Made by a program: the position numbers and the translations under genes
Notes under the pieces: generated by a model
Databases searched by the model: none
What the model was told of the DNA's origin: nothing
What the model saw: the letters and a program-made list of their open reading frames with translations, nothing else
Origin: JACKNG01 sp050184115
GTDB taxonomy: Bacteria; Pseudomonadota; Gammaproteobacteria; Ga0077536
DNA: 64,000 nt
Direction: 5' to 3'
NCBI GenBank assembly: GCA_050184115.1
Contig: JBFXAQ010000001.1
Location: 1-64,000 of the forward strand
Shown: positions 44,325 to 53,351 of the stretch, piece after piece
How the letters are laid out: each line of letters begins with the position of its first letter
How positions within the stretch are numbered: the stretch's first letter is position 1

Positions 44325-47300
44325 GCGGGCGCGGCGAATATCGCGGCCTGCTCGCGCTCTTCGCCCGTCACCCGACGGCGGCCAACCTCGTCCTCGCCCT
44401 GATGTTCATCTGCGGCCTGGCCGCGCTCACCCAGATCAACCGGCAGTTCTTCCCCGACTTCGGCATCGACATGGTCAGCGTGACGGTGTCCTGGCCGGGT
44501 GCCGCGGCCGCCGACGTCGACGAGAACATCGTCCAGGCCATCGAGCCCGAACTGCGCTTCCTCGACGGCGTGAAGAAGGTCACCGCCTCGTCCTACGAGG
44601 GCGTGGCCGCAATCAACGTCGAGTTCGATCCGGGCGCCGACATGCAACAGGGCCTGAGCGACGTCGAGTCGGCGGTCGGCCAGGTGCGCACCCTGCCCGA
44701 GGATGCCGAGCGCCCCGAGATCCGCCGCATCGTGCGTTACGAGACGGTCTCTCGCCTGGTCATCTCCGGGCCGTTCGCCGAGCACGCCTTGAAGGCCCAT
44801 GCCAAGCGCATCCGCGACGAACTGCTCGATCGCGGCGTCGATCGCATCGACATGTTCGGCGCGCGCGACGAGGAGATCTGGATCGAGGTGGAGCCGGCGA
44901 CGCTGCGCCAACTCGACCTCAAGCTCGGCGACATCGCCGCGCGCATCGCCGAGAGTTCGCAGGACGTGCCGGCCGGCGAACTGGCCGGTGGCGAGCGCCA
45001 GGTGCGCAGCCTCGGCCTCAGGCGCGAGGCGCGCGAACTCGGCGCCATCGAGATCAAGGCCGAAGCCGACGGCCGGCGCCTGGTGCTCGACGACGTGGCG
45101 CGGGTCAGCGAGGCTTTCAAGGAACGTGACCGCCGCGCCATCCGCAAGGGTGACGCCGCCATCGAGCTCGACATCAAGCGCGCCACCGACTCCGATGCCC
45201 TGACCATGGCGCAGGTGGTGAAGGACTACGTTGCCGAACTCGACGCCACCCTGCCACCGACGCTGCGCGTCGAGGAGTACGACGTCCGCGCGAAGTCCAT
45301 TCGCCAACGTATCCAGTTGCTGGTCAACAACGGCCTGTCCGGGCTCGTGCTGGTGCTCGCGGTGCTGTTCCTGTTCCTCAACGCGCGGGTCGCGCTGTGG
45401 GTCGCGGTCGGCATCCCAGCCTCGCTGCTGGCCGGGGTCGCGGTGATGTGGGCGAGCGGCCAGACCATCAACATGATCAGCCTGTTCGGCATGATCATGG
45501 CGATCGGTATCGTGGTCGACGACGCCATCGTCGTCGGTGAACATGCCGAGCACCTGCACCGCCATGGCATGAGCGCGCTCGATGCCGCCATCGGCGGCGC
45601 GCGGCGCATGGCCGCGCCGGTGTCGAGCTCGACACTGACCACGGTGGCGGCTTTCCTGCCCCTGTTCATCGTTTCCGGCATCATGGGCCAGATCATCTCG
45701 GCCATTCCCTTCGTCGTCGTCACCGTGCTGCTGGCAAGCCTGCTCGAATGCTTCTTCGTGCTGCCGGCGCACTTGAGCCATGCCCTGCGTGCGCCGCCCG
45801 GTCGCGGCCGCCTGGCTCGCCTGGTGGCGCGTTTCGACGCCCGTTTCCAACATTTCCGCGATCACCGCTTCCGTGCCCTGGCCGAAGCCGCCGTGCGCCG
45901 GCGCTACCTCACCGTCGCCGTCGCCATCGCCGCGTTCGTGATCAGTGTCGGCGCGGTGATGGGCGGGCGGGTCGGTTACCAGTTCTTTCCTTCGCCCGAG
46001 CCGGACAAGATCTACGCCAACGTCGAGATGGTCGCCGGTACCTCGCGCGCGGACACCCGCGCGGCGCTGTTGGCGCTCGAACGTGCGCTCTACCGTGCTG
46101 CCGGCGAACTGGTCGAGGATCCCGACCAGCTCATCATCATGGCGCTCGGCAAGCTCGGCACCACGGTCGGTGGCGAGCGGTCGTCGAGCGTGGCCGCCAA
46201 CACCGACACCCTCGGCGGGATGATCGTCGAACTGGTCTCCTCGGAGGAGCGGGAGGTGCGGGCGCAGGCCGTCATCGATGCCTGGCGCGAGTCCGCCGGG
46301 CAATTGCCCGGGGTCGAGTCACTGACCTTCAGCGGCCAGCGCACGGGGCCCTCGGGCGGCGATCTCGACGTACGCCTGCGCGGCGGCGGGCAGGTCGCCG
46401 ATCTGAAGGCCGCGGCGGGCGAGGTCGCGGCGCTCTTGGCACGCTACGACGGCGTCACTGACGTCGACGACGATCTGCCCTACGGCAAGCCCGAGGTCGT
46501 GCTGCGGGTCAACGCCCGCGGTCGCGCGCTCGGTTTCACCACCGCCGATGTCGCGCGCCAGGTGCGCGATGCCATCGACGGTGCCGTTGCCAAGCGCTTT
46601 CCCCGCGGTGACGAGGAGATCTGGGTGCGCGTGCAGCTCGACCGCGACGCCGTCGGCCACGGTCTGCTCGAGCGCGTCTACCTGCGTGCACCGGGCGGCG
46701 CCGAGGTACCACTGACCAGCGTGGTCGATTTCGGCGAGGCGCTCGGCTTCGCGCGCATCCAGCGCGAGAACGGCAGACGCGAAGTCGCCGTCACCGCCGA
46801 GATCGATATGCGGGCGACCCGTCCGGCACAGATCCAGGATGCGCTGTTGCGGGACGGCCTGGTCGACATCGCCGCCCGCTACGGACTCGGCTACGAATTC
46901 GCCGGGCGCGCCGAGGACCAGCGCGAGACCATGGCCGACATGCTGCTCGGTACCGTGCTCGGTCTCACCTTCATCTACATCGTGCTGTCGTGGGTGTTCT
47001 CGAGCTACTTGAGGCCCTTCGTGGTCATGAGCGTGATCCCGTTGGGTTTCGTCGGCGCCGCGCTCGGCCACTGGGTGTGGGGCTTCGATCTCACCATTCT
47101 CAGCATCTTCGCCATCCTCGGCCTCTCCGGCATCGTCATCAACGACTCCATCGTGCTGGTGACGACGATCGACGAGCGCCTCACTGGCGAGCCGCGCCTG
47201 GCCGCCGTCATCAACGGTGCCTGCGATCGCCTGCGCGCCGTCATCCTGACCTCGGCCACCACCATCGGCGGCCTGCTGCCGCTCCTGTTCGAGACCAGCC

Positions 47301-47467
47301 TGCAGGCGCAATTCCTCATCCCGATGGCGCTGACGCTGGTGTTCGGGCTGGCCGTGACGACCTTCGTGGTGCTGCTGCTGGTGCCGGCGCTGATCATGAT
47401 CCAGGGCGACGTCGGCGACCTGTGGCGGGCGTGGCGCGCGCCACCTGCGGCAGCAAACGCCGGCTGA
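44321..47467 (+). CDS. RND efflux permease
   Basis: A 1048-residue inner membrane transporter of the AcrB/HAE1-like RND group. It has the duplicated layout: first helix NLVLALMFICGLAALTQI, a large periplasmic loop, helices with FGMIMAIGIVVDDAIVVGE (the intramembrane acidic residues that carry protons), then a second half ending with NDSIVLVTTIDERL and AVTTFVVLLLVPALIM. Start GTG 44321 overlaps the adaptor stop. The substrate cannot be read from sequence; proximity to aromatic catabolism is suggestive only. Confidence 0.92.
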   Translation: MSGRGEYRGLLALFARHPTAANLVLALMFICGLAALTQINRQFFPDFGIDMVSVTVSWPGAAAADVDENIVQAIEPELRFLDGVKKVTASSYEGVAAINVEFDPGADMQQGLSDVESAVGQVRTLPEDAERPEIRRIVRYETVSRLVISGPFAEHALKAHAKRIRDELLDRGVDRIDMFGARDEEIWIEVEPATLRQLDLKLGDIAARIAESSQDVPAGELAGGERQVRSLGLRREARELGAIEIKAEADGRRLVLDDVARVSEAFKERDRRAIRKGDAAIELDIKRATDSDALTMAQVVKDYVAELDATLPPTLRVEEYDVRAKSIRQRIQLLVNNGLSGLVLVLAVLFLFLNARVALWVAVGIPASLLAGVAVMWASGQTINMISLFGMIMAIGIVVDDAIVVGEHAEHLHRHGMSALDAAIGGARRMAAPVSSSTLTTVAAFLPLFIVSGIMGQIISAIPFVVVTVLLASLLECFFVLPAHLSHALRAPPGRGRLARLVARFDARFQHFRDHRFRALAEAAVRRRYLTVAVAIAAFVISVGAVMGGRVGYQFFPSPEPDKIYANVEMVAGTSRADTRAALLALERALYRAAGELVEDPDQLIIMALGKLGTTVGGERSSSVAANTDTLGGMIVELVSSEEREVRAQAVIDAWRESAGQLPGVESLTFSGQRTGPSGGDLDVRLRGGGQVADLKAAAGEVAALLARYDGVTDVDDDLPYGKPEVVLRVNARGRALGFTTADVARQVRDAIDGAVAKRFPRGDEEIWVRVQLDRDAVGHGLLERVYLRAPGGAEVPLTSVVDFGEALGFARIQRENGRREVAVTAEIDMRATRPAQIQDALLRDGLVDIAARYGLGYEFAGRAEDQRETMADMLLGTVLGLTFIYIVLSWVFSSYLRPFVVMSVIPLGFVGAALGHWVWGFDLTILSIFAILGLSGIVINDSIVLVTTIDERLTGEPRLAAVINGACDRLRAVILTSATTIGGLLPLLFETSLQAQFLIPMALTLVFGLAVTTFVVLLLVPALIMIQGDVGDLWRAWRAPPAAANAG

Positions 47468-47477
47468 CGGTTTCCTC

Positions 47478-47589
47478 TCAGGCGGCCGCGTCGCCGCGCA
47501 CGACGGCCGGTGCGAGCAGGGCGTCGACTTCGCTTGCCGTGAAGCCCGCTTCAAGCAGGGCCTCGACGCTGGGCGGACCCCAGTTCAGC
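47478..47589 (-). pseudogene. C-terminal relic of a CaiB/BaiF CoA-transferase
   Basis: The last about 35 codons of a CoA-transferase-like gene survive (SVEALLEAGFTASEVDALLA near the end), matching in style the C-terminus of family III CoA-transferases, including the intact one at 48848-50080. Upstream of this the frame runs straight into the inverted repeat element at 47590, so the gene body is gone. It was probably destroyed by repeat insertion or deletion. Confidence 0.5.
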
Positions 47590-47716
47590 AATTCAGGGAC
47601 AGACCACGGTTTCCTCCGCGGTTTCCCTGACGGCGCAACTGGGAAACCGTGGTCTGTCCCTGAATTTCCTGAATTTCGACGGCGCAACCGGGCGAAACCG
47701 TGGTCTGTCCCTGAAA
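47590..47716. repeat. Triple REP-like repeat, two copies as a 25-bp perfect hairpin
   Basis: The 22-25-base unit containing GGGACAGACCACGG occurs at 47590-47614, inverted at 47642-47666 and again inverted at 47694-47715. The first two are exact 25-base reverse complements round a 27-base loop. This looks like a cluster of REP-type palindromic units of the kind mobilised by TnpA-REP transposases; no such gene is in the window. Confidence 0.75.
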
Positions 47717-47744
47717 TTCGCCCGAATTTCGCGGAATTTCGCCC

Positions 47745-48848
47745 TCAGTCGTTCGCGAGCAGTGCGGCCGCTTCGCGGTGGATGGCCAGCAGCTCCGGCA
47801 CGGTGGCCGGCGTGCGACGACCGAACCCGCACTCGGTGGCGATGCCGAAGCGCGCGAGGTGACGCTGCGCGACGGCGATGCGCGCGCGCGTGCCGGGCAG
47901 GCCGTCGGTGTGGTGGACGAGGCCGAGGTAGACGCACGTCGCCGGTGCCGCGAGGTGGGTGAGTGGTGCGAAGTAGGCATCGTCGCAGCGTTCGCGTGGG
48001 ACCGGCATATGGCAGTAGTCGACCGCGCGGTCGAGAGCAGTCACGGCGAGATTCGTCATCTCGACGCAGACGCCGAGATCACGCGGCTCGACGATGTGTC
48101 GGTGGCCGAGGTCGCCATAGCACAGGTGCAAGCCCATCGGCACCGTGTCCGGTACGTGTGCGGCGAGTTCCCGCAGCGCGGCGAGATAGCGGTCGCGCGG
48201 CGAACCGCCCGGCGGTATCCATGGCAGGACTCCGGGCAGGTTGTCGTCACGATCGATGGCGACCGTCTCGAACGCGATGTCCCATTGCACCGCCAGCCGG
48301 TCGTGCGGGATGACGCTGCACAGGCTATCGATCTCGTTCCGTAGAGCGGCGACGTAGGCCGCATGGACCGGCGCATAATCGGCGACACCGGTCATGAATG
48401 GCCGCACCGCGCTTTCGGCGAGCGGCAACGCGACCTGGAAACGTACACCCGGCGTGATCACGCCCTCACCACGCAGGCGTTCGAATACCTGCCAGCTCGC
48501 CAGTGCCTGTGCCGCGTATCCCAGCACACCGAATTGCGGCACCTGCCCGGTCACGACACGGAACTGCCAGTGATCGGCGTAGCCGCGCGGGATCCAGTCG
48601 TCGGCGGGCGCGCGCCACTCGTCGGCGGCGGCGATGTCGTGGGGTAGGGGGCGATTGACGACTTCGAGCGCTGCGCAGTCATGGTACGCGCCAGCGGCGA
48701 GGAAATTGATCCAGGCCTTGCGCCGACCGGTTTCGCCATCGGGCAGCGCGCCGAGCAGCCCGCCCAGCGCGGCGCCGGCGCGCATGGCTTGTTCGGCATC
48801 GGCGCCCGGAATGCTGCCGACCAATAGCAGTGGAGCGTCGAATCGCAT
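47745..48848 (-). CDS. UROD/MetE-like protein
   Basis: A 367-residue TIM-barrel-type protein resembling the cobalamin-independent methionine synthase (MetE)/uroporphyrinogen decarboxylase superfamily: LLVGSIPGADAEQAMRAGAA at the start, GALPDGETGRR, FQVALPLAESAVRPF and the late ATECGFGRR. MetE zinc ligands cannot be assigned fully, so the reaction is unknown. Related proteins occur in degradation clusters with CoA-transferases. It is co-translated with the upstream CoA-transferase (ATGA overlap at 48846-48850), implying a shared pathway. Confidence 0.65.
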   Translation of the reverse strand: MRFDAPLLLVGSIPGADAEQAMRAGAALGGLLGALPDGETGRRKAWINFLAAGAYHDCAALEVVNRPLPHDIAAADEWRAPADDWIPRGYADHWQFRVVTGQVPQFGVLGYAAQALASWQVFERLRGEGVITPGVRFQVALPLAESAVRPFMTGVADYAPVHAAYVAALRNEIDSLCSVIPHDRLAVQWDIAFETVAIDRDDNLPGVLPWIPPGGSPRDRYLAALRELAAHVPDTVPMGLHLCYGDLGHRHIVEPRDLGVCVEMTNLAVTALDRAVDYCHMPVPRERCDDAYFAPLTHLAAPATCVYLGLVHHTDGLPGTRARIAVAQRHLARFGIATECGFGRRTPATVPELLAIHREAAALLAND

Positions 48849-50080
48849 CAGGCGCGCGCCGCCGGTTGTTCCGCGTCGGCCTCTGCCGGCGCGTCATCGA
48901 ATACGGTGCCGTCTGCGACCATCGCCGCGATCGTGGCCGCGCTGATGCCGCACTCAGACAGGATAGCCGCGCTGTGTTCGCCCAGCCCCGGCGCGCCGTG
49001 GCGTACCGCCGAGGGCGTGGCCGAGAAGCGCGCCGCGGGCTCGGCCTGGCGCAGCGCGCCGGCCCGCGCATGGGGATGGATGCCAATGGAGTTGTTCGCC
49101 GCGATCTGCGGGTGACGAATCATGTCGTTGCGGGTCAGTACCGGCGCGCAGGGTACGCCGGCGACTTCGAGGCGTTCGAGCCACTCGTGGGCGGGACGCG
49201 TGCGCAGCGCGCCCTGGATGAGGTCCAGCCGCGCGTCGATGTTGCGATCGCGCAGCGCCGGGGTCAGGAAGCGGGGATCCTCCAGCCACTCGGGATGTTC
49301 CAGCGCCCGCGCTGCCGCCTGCCATTCGCGATCCGACATCACCGCCACGGTGAGGTAACCGTCGGCGGTCTCGTAGACGAGGTCGTGGAAGCTCGCCGCG
49401 GCCTGCTGCGGCAGCTCGTCGCCGACGAAGGTCTGGCTACCCATGTCGGAACACCACAGGAAGGACACCACCGCGTCGAGCATGCTCAGGCGCACGTGCT
49501 GGCCCTGCCCGCTCTTCGCGCGGGCGAGCAGGGCGGCGGTGATGGCCTGCGCCGCGGTCAGCGCGGTGACCTTGTCCGGCACGATGGTGCGCACCAGGCG
49601 CGGGCGCGCCTCGTCACTGCCCGCCTGTACCGTGGTCAGGCCCGACAGCGCCTGGATCAGCGGGTCGTAGACCGGCTTGTTGGCGTAGGGCCCGACAAAG
49701 CCGAAACCGGCGATGGAGACGTAGACGATGTCGGGCCGCGCGGCGCGCACGACGTCCTCGCCGAGTCCCATGCGTTCGATGACCCCGGGGCGGAAGTTCT
49801 GCACGAAGACGTCGGCGGTCGCGACCACGCGCAAGAGGGCCGCGATGCCCTCCGGTGCCTTGAGGTCGATGGCCAGCGAGCGCTTGTTACGGTTGTTGTT
49901 GAGGAAGTTGGCGGCGAAATCGCCGCGACGGTTGCCGCCGCGCCGCACGTGGTCGCCGCCGGCCGGGTTCTCGACCTTGATGACGTCGGCTCCCTGGTCG
50001 GCGAGCAGCATGGTCGCGAGCGGGCCGGAGATCATGGAGGTGAGATCGACGATGCGATAGCCATCCAGGGGACCGGACAT
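48848..50080 (-). CDS. CaiB/BaiF family III CoA-transferase
   Basis: A 410-residue enzyme. The N-terminal block DGYRIVDLTSMISGPLATML, then LADQGADVIKVENP, and the catalytic Asp region in SLAIDLKAPEG/NKRSLAIDLKA are typical; GPYANKPVYDPLIQA lies in the middle. Such enzymes move CoA from one acyl-CoA to another carboxylate. Start 50080 begins MSGPLDGYR. The gene diverges from the XylR/DmpR-type regulator and leads a two-gene operon with the MetE-like protein. The substrate may be an aromatic or branched acid; this is inference. Confidence 0.88.
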   Translation of the reverse strand: MSGPLDGYRIVDLTSMISGPLATMLLADQGADVIKVENPAGGDHVRRGGNRRGDFAANFLNNNRNKRSLAIDLKAPEGIAALLRVVATADVFVQNFRPGVIERMGLGEDVVRAARPDIVYVSIAGFGFVGPYANKPVYDPLIQALSGLTTVQAGSDEARPRLVRTIVPDKVTALTAAQAITAALLARAKSGQGQHVRLSMLDAVVSFLWCSDMGSQTFVGDELPQQAAASFHDLVYETADGYLTVAVMSDREWQAAARALEHPEWLEDPRFLTPALRDRNIDARLDLIQGALRTRPAHEWLERLEVAGVPCAPVLTRNDMIRHPQIAANNSIGIHPHARAGALRQAEPAARFSATPSAVRHGAPGLGEHSAAILSECGISAATIAAMVADGTVFDDAPAEADAEQPAARA

Positions 50081-50213
50081 CGGCAGGGGCTCCTGCGGAA
50101 CGGGGCGGCCAGCATAACGCGCCTGGCGGACATGGGGGCGGCCTCGGCGCGCCGCTGCGCGGTGCCGGACGGGCATGCCGGGCGCCGTCACGCTCCCACA
50201 CCGTTTGACGATA

Positions 50214-50229
50214 TGATCAAATTCGATCA
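50214..50229. promoter_or_regulatory. Palindrome in the regulator leader
   Basis: TGATCAAATTCGATCA, 25 bases before the regulator's ATG, resembles the TTGATCAATTGATCAA consensus of DmpR/XylR activating sites with two extra central bases. It could let the regulator control its own gene or the divergent CoA-transferase operon. No sigma-54 promoter was found for that operon. Confidence 0.4.
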
Positions 50230-50253
50230 TCGCGCAGGGGCACCGGGGTCTGC

Positions 50254-51909
50254 ATGCACGACTACGATCTCAAGCCGGCCAGCGAACTGCGCACGCGCCT
50301 GCGTTTCCAGCCCGATTCGGGGCAGATCTGGCTCGACCAGCAGCGCATGATCATGATCCACGCCGAGGCCATGGGCGAGCTCAGGCGCGAGCTCATCGAC
50401 ACCCTCGGCCACGATCGTGCGCGCGGCGTGCTGACCCGCATGGGCTATGCCTCGGGCATTCGCGACGCGCGCTTCGCGCGGCGCCTGTTCCCGACCGCGA
50501 GCGACAACGAGGTGTTCCTCGTCGGGCCGCAGCTGCACAACCTCGAGGGTATCGTCAACGTGCGCCCGGTGCGTTTCGAGATGAACGTCGCCCGCGGCAT
50601 CTGCGAGGGCGAGTTCATCTGGGAGTCGTCGTTCGAAGCCGAGGTCCACCGCAGGCTCTACGGCATCGATACCGACAGCGCGTGCTGGATGCAGATCGGC
50701 TACGCCACCGGTTACACCTCGGAGCTGTACGGCCAGATGGTGCTGTTCCGTGAAGTGGAGTGCACGGCTCGCGGCGATCGCCATTGCCGCATCGTCGGCC
50801 GTCCGGCCGCCGACTGGCCCGATGCCGAACGCGATCTGCGTTACTTCCGACCCGAGAGCCTGGCCGATCGCCTGCTCGAACTGCAGAACCAGGTCGAGCA
50901 GCTACGCGCGTCCGTCAGGGAGGAACCGGGAGGCGAGGTCATCGGTGAGTCGGTCGCGTTCAAGGCGGCGCAGGCCCTGGTGGAGAAGGTCGCCGCGAGC
51001 CCCATCACGGTCATGCTGCTTGGTGAGACCGGTGTCGGCAAGGAGCTCTTCGCCCACGAGATTCACCGCCTCAGCACGCGGTGCAGCGGGCCGTTCGTCG
51101 CGGTCAACTGTGCCGCCATCCCCGAGGAACTCATCGAGAGCGAGTTGTTCGGCGTGGAGAAGGGCGCCTTTACCGGGGCCAGCCGTTCGCGCCCGGGCCG
51201 CTTCGAACGGGCGCACGGCGGCACGTTGTTCCTCGACGAGGTCGGCGAGTTGTCCGCGGCCGCCCAGGCGAAGCTGCTGCGGGTCCTGCAGGAGGGCGAA
51301 ATCGAGCGCATCGGCGACACCGCCACGCGGCGGGTCGACGTGCGCGTGGTGGTGGCGACGAACATCGACCTCGAGCAGGCCGTCGCCGCCGGCCGCTTCC
51401 GTGCCGATCTCTTCTATCGCCTCAATTCCTTCCCGGTGCACATCCCGCCGCTGCGCGAGCGCCTCGCCGACGTGCCCGCGCTGGTCCGACACTTCGTGCA
51501 GCGCTACAGCGTCGCCCATGGCAAGCGCATCGCGGGCATGAGCGAGGCGGCACTCGCCGCGCTCACCGCCTATGACTGGCCGGGCAACATCCGCGAGTTG
51601 AAGAACATCGTCGAACGCGGCGTGATCCTGACGCCGAGCGACGAGGCCATCGACGTGCAGCACCTCTTTCCCGGCGTGCGGCGCGAGCGCGACGCCGCGG
51701 CGGGCGAGGCCCAGCTCGACAACCTGCTCGAGTACGCCATCCGCCACGGGCTGCCGCTCGAGGCCATCGAGGCGCGCCTGTTGGACCTCGCGGTCGAGCG
51801 CGCGCGCGGCAACCTGTCGGCGGCGGCCCGCCAGCTCGGCATGACACGGCCGCAGCTCGCCTACCGCCTGAAGAAGCACGCGGATCGCAACCCCACCACG
51901 GCGTCTTGA
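50254..51909 (+). CDS. dmpR: XylR/DmpR-type sigma-54 activator of phenol catabolism
   Basis: A 551-residue activator. Residues about 15-205 form the XylR_N plus V4R sensor region (FEMNVARGICEGEFIWESSF, then the Cys/His-rich VECTARGDRHCRIVG). The AAA+ domain has Walker A GETGVGKE near 250, the sigma-54 contact loop GAFTGA near 304 and GGTLFLDEVGEL. The Fis-type HTH at the end is NLSAAARQLGMTRPQLAYR. In this family a phenolic effector bound by the V4R part releases the ATPase. The activating sites begin inside its own stop codon, and the phenol hydroxylase operon follows. Confidence 0.93.
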   Translation: MHDYDLKPASELRTRLRFQPDSGQIWLDQQRMIMIHAEAMGELRRELIDTLGHDRARGVLTRMGYASGIRDARFARRLFPTASDNEVFLVGPQLHNLEGIVNVRPVRFEMNVARGICEGEFIWESSFEAEVHRRLYGIDTDSACWMQIGYATGYTSELYGQMVLFREVECTARGDRHCRIVGRPAADWPDAERDLRYFRPESLADRLLELQNQVEQLRASVREEPGGEVIGESVAFKAAQALVEKVAASPITVMLLGETGVGKELFAHEIHRLSTRCSGPFVAVNCAAIPEELIESELFGVEKGAFTGASRSRPGRFERAHGGTLFLDEVGELSAAAQAKLLRVLQEGEIERIGDTATRRVDVRVVVATNIDLEQAVAAGRFRADLFYRLNSFPVHIPPLRERLADVPALVRHFVQRYSVAHGKRIAGMSEAALAALTAYDWPGNIRELKNIVERGVILTPSDEAIDVQHLFPGVRRERDAAAGEAQLDNLLEYAIRHGLPLEAIEARLLDLAVERARGNLSAAARQLGMTRPQLAYRLKKHADRNPTTAS

Positions 51910-51953
51910 TGATTTGGTGAAAATGACCATCCAGTCTTTCATCAAATCATCAA
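51906..51953. promoter_or_regulatory. Paired upstream activating sites of the dmp operon
   Basis: TTGATGATTTGGTGAAA (51906-51922) recurs inverted as TTTCATCAAATCATCAA (51937-51953) with a single mismatch. The centres are 31 bases apart, about three helical turns, and lie about 130-100 bases before the expected transcription start, as for DmpR/XylR sites. The first copy overlaps the regulator's stop codon. Confidence 0.7.
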
Positions 51954-51973
51954 ATTTCCGCAGCGCAGCAACT

Positions 51974-51986
51974 TAACTCGATGATT
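51974..51986. promoter_or_regulatory. Possible IHF site
   Basis: TAACTCGATGATT fits the IHF consensus (read on the minus strand) with one mismatch and sits between the activating sites and the sigma-54 promoter, where DNA bending is needed. Confidence 0.4.
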
Positions 51987-52019
51987 GTGAAGCCCTTTTT
52001 CTCAAGCGCTTAGGCGCAG

Positions 52020-52035
52020 TGGCACGTTACCTGCA
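52020..52035 (+). promoter_or_regulatory. Sigma-54 promoter of the phenol hydroxylase operon
   Basis: TGGCACGTTACCTGCA has the -24 GG and -12 GC separated by exactly 10 bases and matches TGGCAC-N5-TTGCA except one base. It lies 27 bases ahead of the first gene, directly downstream of the paired activating sites. Confidence 0.82.
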
Positions 52036-52062
52036 ACAGGGGGAACGGCAACGGGGGGAGAT

Positions 52063-52353
52063 ATGGCCAGGATCACCAGGCTCGACGCGCATCGCGTACC
52101 GGCATCGACGGCGGTGCCGGCGTGTTTCGTGCGCGTGACCAACCCCGATCACAAGGGCTTCGTCGAGTTCCAGTTCTCCATCGGCGATCCCAAGCTCTAC
52201 CTCGAGATGACCCTGCCGCCGGCGGCCTTCGACGAATTCTGCCGGCAGCACGGCGCCACCCATCTCAGCGCGGCGCAGGCCCGCGCGGTCGACGAGTTCG
52301 AAAACACCTGGCGCTACGGCCGGGAGGACGAGGACGATCACGATGACGATTGA
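52063..52353 (+). CDS. dmpK: Phenol hydroxylase assembly subunit P0
   Basis: A 96-residue protein (family usual about 92) with FVRVTNPDHKGFVEFQFSIG typical of the DmpK/PhK group. P0 is not needed for catalysis itself but assists formation of the active oxygenase, probably iron loading. The C-terminus is very acidic. ATG 52063 follows the sequence GGGGGGAGA, a strong ribosome binding site. The next gene overlaps its last 11 bases. Confidence 0.9.
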   Translation: MARITRLDAHRVPASTAVPACFVRVTNPDHKGFVEFQFSIGDPKLYLEMTLPPAAFDEFCRQHGATHLSAAQARAVDEFENTWRYGREDEDDHDDD

Positions 52354-53341
52354 TCTGAAGACAGCCAGCGTCGAACCGATCCGGCGCACCTTTGACCACA
52401 TCGCCGCCAAGCTCGGCCCGGACAAGAACCCGACCCGCTACCAGGAGGGCGTGTGGGGGCTGCAGCCGTCGATGAACTACCACTATCGCCCGACCTGGGA
52501 TCCCCAGCACCTGCTGCACGACCCGGCGCGCAGCGCGATCCGCATGGCCGACTACGACGACCTCGTCGACCCGCGTCAGTACTACTACGGCACCTGGACC
52601 ATCCAGCGTGGCAAGCAGCAGGACTCGCAGGAGAAGAACTTCGAGTTCGTCGAGAAGCGCGGGCTCGTCGACAGCCTCGACCAGGCCTGGAAGGACAGGC
52701 TGGCGCGGCTCGTGCTGCCGGTGCGTCACGTCGCCTGGGCGGCCAACAACAACAACAACTACATCGCGGCCTACGGCTACGGCGCGCCCCTGACCTCGGC
52801 GGCGAGCATGCACATGATGGATCACCTCGCTGTCGCCCAGTACGTCAGCCGCGTGGGGCTCCTGCTCGCCGGCAACGAGATGACCTGCCTCGACGCGGCC
52901 AAGGCGGCATGGATGAACGATGCCATGTGGCAACCGATGCGTGCGCTGGTCGAGGAATCGATGGTGACCCGCGACTGGTTCGAGCTGTTCCTGGTGCAGA
53001 ACCTGCTCATCGACGGCACCGTCCATCCGCTGGTCTTCGATCGCTTCGACAAGGTGCTGGTCGCGCATGGCGGCGCGGTGTTCTCGATGCTCGCGGAGTT
53101 CATGGTCGACTGGTACGCGGAATCGAGTCGTTGGGTCGACGCCGTCATCAAGCGCGTCGCCAGCGAATCGGCGGACAACGCCGCCCAATGTTCGGGCTGG
53201 CTGGCGAGCTGGATGCCGCGCGTGCAGGGCGCATTGCAGCCCCTGGCCGAGTACGCCTTCGACGGCCAGGCCGCCGAAACCATCGACGGCATCGTCGACG
53301 AATTGATGGCCCGCGCCGCCAAGGCCGGCCTGGAAGTGTGA
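52343..53341 (+). CDS. dmpL: Phenol hydroxylase P1 (beta) subunit
   Basis: A 332-residue protein, equal in length to DmpL (331). It has the ferritin-like fold of the non-catalytic beta subunit; it lacks the two EXXH iron sites of the alpha subunit. Recognisable segments are NYHYRPTWDPQH and RQYYYGTWTIQRGKQQD. It forms the (alpha-beta-gamma)2 hydroxylase together with DmpN and DmpO. Coupled to dmpK by overlap and to dmpM by a 10-base gap. Confidence 0.95.
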   Translation: MTIDLKTASVEPIRRTFDHIAAKLGPDKNPTRYQEGVWGLQPSMNYHYRPTWDPQHLLHDPARSAIRMADYDDLVDPRQYYYGTWTIQRGKQQDSQEKNFEFVEKRGLVDSLDQAWKDRLARLVLPVRHVAWAANNNNNYIAAYGYGAPLTSAASMHMMDHLAVAQYVSRVGLLLAGNEMTCLDAAKAAWMNDAMWQPMRALVEESMVTRDWFELFLVQNLLIDGTVHPLVFDRFDKVLVAHGGAVFSMLAEFMVDWYAESSRWVDAVIKRVASESADNAAQCSGWLASWMPRVQGALQPLAEYAFDGQAAETIDGIVDELMARAAKAGLEV

Positions 53342-53351
53342 GGAGCAGGAC

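Noticed and set aside
50081..50253. Sigma-54 promoter for the divergent CoA-transferase operon
   Set aside because: No minus-strand GG-N10-GC with acceptable flanks was found; spacings are wrong by one or more bases.
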